Below, one piece after another: positions 61,538 to 64,000 of a DNA stretch of 64,000 nt. Source of the DNA: Chlamydiales bacterium (GTDB lineage Bacteria > Chlamydiota > Chlamydiia > Chlamydiales > JAJFMA01); contig JAUXSF010000009.1 in assembly GCA_030679955.1 (NCBI GenBank), positions 242,512-306,511 on the forward strand. The letters run 5' to 3'. Made by a program: the position numbers and the translations under genes. Below the pieces are notes generated by a model, which searched no databases, was not told where the DNA came from, and was given only the letters and a program-made list of their open reading frames with translations. The first letter of the stretch is position 1, and every line of letters starts with the position of its first letter.

Positions 61538-62749
61538 TTATCGCGTGCAGCGACTTTCGGTCTTGAGTGAGCCACTCAATTTGATTGCGACAACCAAAGT
61601 CAGCGCGCTGAGAATGGCCAAATAGATTGGCAAAATCAAGATGCTGTTGCCATGCAACAATCCCATGATGGCAGTCAGACCAGCCAAAATAATGTAATAG
61701 GTCATACCGAAAATAGAACCGGCAGATCCCACCACATTTTGATAGTTTTTTAGAGCGATGCAAAGGCAATTAGATATCATCATTCCCATGCCTAAAAAGA
61801 TGATGAAAAGTGATGGCGTTAGCCACAATGCAGTCAATAATCCGCGTCCACCGATCAATGTGATGACATAGGCAGCCGTGACGAATAGTGTTGCCCCGGC
61901 AAACATGGTTATGGCGCCGCAGGTAATCAACTCTTCAGCATTTCTGCGGCTGGCTAGGCGGTGGTTAATGCTGCCAGCTAGGAATGTTGACAACGAGACG
62001 ACGATGCCAATCCAGCCATACTCCGCCGGCTGTGAACCAAGTGCGTGAATGAAGATGTAGGGTCCTTCAGCAAAGAAACAGAATAGAACAGCATTACATA
62101 AGCCAATGATTAAACTGCATTGCCAGATGAATGGATCACGCCACATGGTTTTCGCTACATGGCTAACGGTGGCAAAAGAGCGGGACACTTGGTCCTGAGG
62201 TCGCGTCTCTTGCAAAGTGCCCAAAATCCAGCCTAACAACATAACTCCAATAATCGCCATCGCTAAGAAGTTAAACCTCCACCCAAGAAAATCATCTAGG
62301 AAGCTTCCTAGCAAAGGACCCATCGCAGGACTGAATGCTAGTGACATTCCAATGATGGCAAAAACCTTGGAACGTTCCTCCTTTTCAACGTAGACATCGC
62401 GCAAGATAGTCTGGGTCACTACAGAACCAGCACTGGCACCAAGCGCCTGCACGAACGTCGACAGAAAAAGCTGTGTGAGTGTCTGCGAAATAGCGCAGAG
62501 GGCCGACCCTAATATAAAGAGTAGCAATCCCCACAGCAGCGCCTTTCTGCGACCTGAAAAATCGCTTACAAATCCCCAAAATGAGACGCCTAGGGCAAAA
62601 GCAATAAAGAAGATGCTCATTGAAAGCTGAGGATCCCCTCCTAACCCGGCCGCAATTCCGGGTAAGGAGGGAGTCATCATAGTTTCGCTCATCTGAGGAA
62701 ACCCCAACAAGGCTATTAGTAAAGGTAAGAATAAATAGTGTGTTTTCAT
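61538..62749 (-). CDS. MFS exporter, Bcr/CflA-like
   Basis: 403 residues from the ATG at 62747-62749 (MKTHYLFLPL); an earlier in-frame ATG is at 62773, neither with a good ribosome site. Twelve helices, with SETMMTPSLPGIAAGLGGDP in loop 1, WGFVSDFSGRRKALLWG (motif A), STFVQALGASAGSVVTQTIL (motif B) and AFSPAMGPLLGSFLDDFLGW (motif C). Drug/metabolite:H+ antiport is likely. It is a paralogue of the exporter at 52885, but diverged. It is divergent from a LysR regulator, suggesting regulated export. Confidence 0.87.
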   Translation of the reverse strand: MKTHYLFLPLLIALLGFPQMSETMMTPSLPGIAAGLGGDPQLSMSIFFIAFALGVSFWGFVSDFSGRRKALLWGLLLFILGSALCAISQTLTQLFLSTFVQALGASAGSVVTQTILRDVYVEKEERSKVFAIIGMSLAFSPAMGPLLGSFLDDFLGWRFNFLAMAIIGVMLLGWILGTLQETRPQDQVSRSFATVSHVAKTMWRDPFIWQCSLIIGLCNAVLFCFFAEGPYIFIHALGSQPAEYGWIGIVVSLSTFLAGSINHRLASRRNAEELITCGAITMFAGATLFVTAAYVITLIGGRGLLTALWLTPSLFIIFLGMGMMISNCLCIALKNYQNVVGSAGSIFGMTYYIILAGLTAIMGLLHGNSILILPIYLAILSALTLVVAIKLSGSLKTESRCTR

Positions 62750-62799
62750 GGTACTTATTGTAGCAAAAATCATTCTGGTTTACAATACGGCATAGACTC

Positions 62800-62809
62800 A
62801 ACATATGTT
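62800..62809. promoter_or_regulatory. Palindrome in the MFS/LysR intergenic gap
   Basis: AACATATGTT is a perfect 10-base palindrome (within TCAACATATGTTAAC) in the 75-base gap between the divergent exporter and LysR gene. The position suits a LysR-type operator. The consensus T-N11-A spacing is only loosely met. Confidence 0.4.
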
Positions 62810-62824
62810 AACTTTTGGTGAACA

Positions 62825-63709
62825 ATGTTCGACCCAGAGCGCTTGCTAGTATTTCTAGATGTCGTAGAGTGCGGTGGCTTCACACAAGCCGGAAAGAAGC
62901 GTGGTCTCAGCAAGGCAGCTATCAGCAAACAAATCACCGCCTTCGAAGCCGAATGCGGCGTACAATTGCTTGCTCGCACAACGCGTTCAATCACCCTTAC
63001 AGAAGCTGGCGAGGGTATTTATCAACAGGGATTGAGCGTTAAAGCCTCTTTGGATGAAATTCAATCCATTCTGAAGGGACATAAAAAAACTCCTCAAGGG
63101 CTTTTAAAGGTTTTTTCTGGGCGGCACTTTGCCGAGACATACCTTATTCCCAACCTACCAGCATTTTTGGAACGCTATCCCGCCGTGATCCTAGATCTTG
63201 AGCTGGGAGAGAGAGTTGTCGATTTTGAGAAAGAAGGCTTTGATATTGTGGTAGGCCTATCCTTATCAGGACCACCCAACGCCATCCAGAAGAAGATAGC
63301 CACCACCAGATATATATTGTGTGCATCACCTGAATATCTGAAGTGTTTTGGCATGCCAAAGTCTATTGAGGATTTACAGAAGCATCGCTATGTGGCTCAT
63401 ACAGCACGACGACCAAATTATTTGCTGAAGTTAGGTGATAAAGAGATTGTTATTAAGCCTTTTATGTATGTGAACGACACCAGTGTTTTGCGTAAACTTG
63501 CTTTAGAAGGCGTGGGTATCATTTGGGTGCATGAGTATGTTGTCGCGCATGACCTGAAAGAGAAGAAATTAATTGAGGCACTTCCAGAACTTTCGCAGAA
63601 TGGTGACATTCCATTGTTCGTGTGTTACCGCCAAGGAAAGCTAACACCGCCCAAGGTTAGGGTCTTTCTGGATTTCATTCAGAGCTGTTTACCGTCGTTC
63701 AAAAATTAG
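62825..63709 (+). CDS. LysR-type transcriptional regulator
   Basis: 294 residues. N-terminal winged HTH (about 4-63) with GGFTQAGKKRGLSKAAISKQ and ARTTRSITLTEAGEGIY, then a periplasmic-binding-like effector domain (LLKVFSGRHFAETYLIPNLP, FDIVVGLSLSGP, ILCASPEYLKCFG, GVGIIWVHEYVVAHDL). Classic LTTR length. Divergent from the MFS exporter with a short shared promoter region, the usual arrangement in which the regulator controls its neighbour. GGTGA precedes the ATG. Confidence 0.93.
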   Translation: MFDPERLLVFLDVVECGGFTQAGKKRGLSKAAISKQITAFEAECGVQLLARTTRSITLTEAGEGIYQQGLSVKASLDEIQSILKGHKKTPQGLLKVFSGRHFAETYLIPNLPAFLERYPAVILDLELGERVVDFEKEGFDIVVGLSLSGPPNAIQKKIATTRYILCASPEYLKCFGMPKSIEDLQKHRYVAHTARRPNYLLKLGDKEIVIKPFMYVNDTSVLRKLALEGVGIIWVHEYVVAHDLKEKKLIEALPELSQNGDIPLFVCYRQGKLTPPKVRVFLDFIQSCLPSFKN

Positions 63710-63718
63710 AACATTTCT

Positions 63719-63860
63719 ACAGGATTGGCAGGATTGCTGCGCGGCAGGATAGGTAGGATGAGAACTGATTCTTAGTTTCTTTCACTCTGTAAAAGATCTA
63801 TTCTAGCTTTTTTCCCAAAAAATCTTGCCTATCCTGCCACGCAGCGATCCTGCCTATCCC
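63719..63860. repeat. Family B repeat pair forming an inverted repeat
   Basis: The unit at 63719-63760 (CAGGATTGGCAGGATTGCTG and on to GGTAGGATG) is the reverse complement of the one at 63824-63860 (TTGCCTATCCTGCCACGCAG...CCTATCCC). With the copies at 22774 and 10101 this defines a dispersed palindromic family. Confidence 0.75.
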
Positions 63861-63872
63861 ATACGCATCAGG

Positions 63873-64000
63873 CTAACTCACTTCTTGATAGTAGAAATCA
63901 GATTCTTCAATAGCCTGTAGGCTCGTTTTCCTGCTTTTTCTTTTTTGCTTAGACATACATAAGGTCACCCAGTCTGACAGATAACGTTCTTCCCACCAAC
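63873..64000 (-). CDS. 3' end of an unrecognised gene
   Basis: The minus strand is open from the right edge to a TAG at 63873-63875, giving about 42 residues: WWEERYLSDWVTLCMSKQKR, then KSRKTSLQAIEESDFYYQEV. Aromatic-rich then basic, as often seen at a C-terminus. Too short to name. A family-B repeat follows the stop, as for other genes here, which supports a real gene end. Confidence 0.45.
   Translation of the reverse strand, partial: WWEERYLSDWVTLCMSKQKRKSRKTSLQAIEESDFYYQEVS

Noticed and set aside
1..64000. tRNA, rRNA, IS transposase or integrase genes
   Set aside because: Looked for clover-leaf-like GC blocks and transposase motifs; none found by eye. A tRNAscan run would settle tRNAs.

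Overview
This window looks like a chromosome segment of an environmental (non-classical) member of the Chlamydiota. The evidence is a Cys-rich outer-envelope block (an OmcB-type large protein followed by two small OmcA-like lipoproteins), the order rpmG-lolC/E-like-lolD, and the order xseA-xseB-dxs, all arrangements I know from Chlamydia. The proteins are otherwise much richer than in Chlamydia proper (Tad pilus, amidoligase cluster, eukaryote-like effector candidates), as expected for an amoeba- or protist-associated chlamydia. I cannot assign a family. No tRNA, rRNA, IS element or CRISPR array was seen.

Layout. 1-1225: 5' part of sucA on the minus strand. 1498-10024: a complete-looking but unusually compact Tad/Flp pilus locus made of a CpaB-CpaC fusion with an internal duplication, TadE, TadG, TadA/CpaF ATPase, a TadB-TadC fusion, three nearly identical Flp pilins and a prepilin peptidase. 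10138-14700: an interrupted small ORF, def, secG, tpiA, an M48-like protease and a TerC-type membrane protein. 14939-24027: a solute symporter, Nudix hydrolase, lolD, lolC/E, rpmG, GT9 glycosyltransferase, tsaD and an argininosuccinate-synthase-like protein whose ATP loop is lost. 24010-30412: three large accessory proteins (Apea/HEPN-like, OTU-type cysteine protease, papain-like C-H-D protein), the last two being effector candidates. 30765-33102: omcB and two OmcA-like lipoproteins. 33766-38253: nadK, dxs, xseB, xseA. 38351-47744: unknown protein, PP2C phosphatase, lipase-maturation-factor-like membrane protein, RRM protein, hydrophobic unknown and a membrane-anchored two-AAA Clp-like unfoldase; two decayed gene tails (a PP2C end and a Clp end) lie downstream of their intact relatives. 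47866-52004: a tightly overlapping four-gene amidoligase cluster (RimK-like ATP-grasp, GCS2-like ligase, N-formylglutamate-amidohydrolase-like, C39-like peptidase). 52135-64000: stress protein, two MFS exporters, PRTase, homospermidine synthase, deoxyribosyltransferase-like, YhcH-like, periplasmic cupin, family-5 uracil-DNA glycosylase, RNase II-like, Cys-rich secreted protein, exported beta-carbonic anhydrase, LysR regulator and the tail of an unknown gene.

How it fits together. The Cys-rich proteins would make the disulfide-linked chlamydial envelope, LolC/D would sort its lipoproteins, and SecG exports the precursors. The Tad locus would put a thin pilus on that envelope. The OTU, papain-like, PP2C and Inc-like proteins are candidate host-directed factors. 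Dispersed short repeats (three families) sit between genes and often form long hairpins; several probably act as terminators. The items most worth follow-up are the fused/duplicated Tad secretin, the amidoligase cluster, the effector block at 24-30 kb, and the loop-less ArgG.
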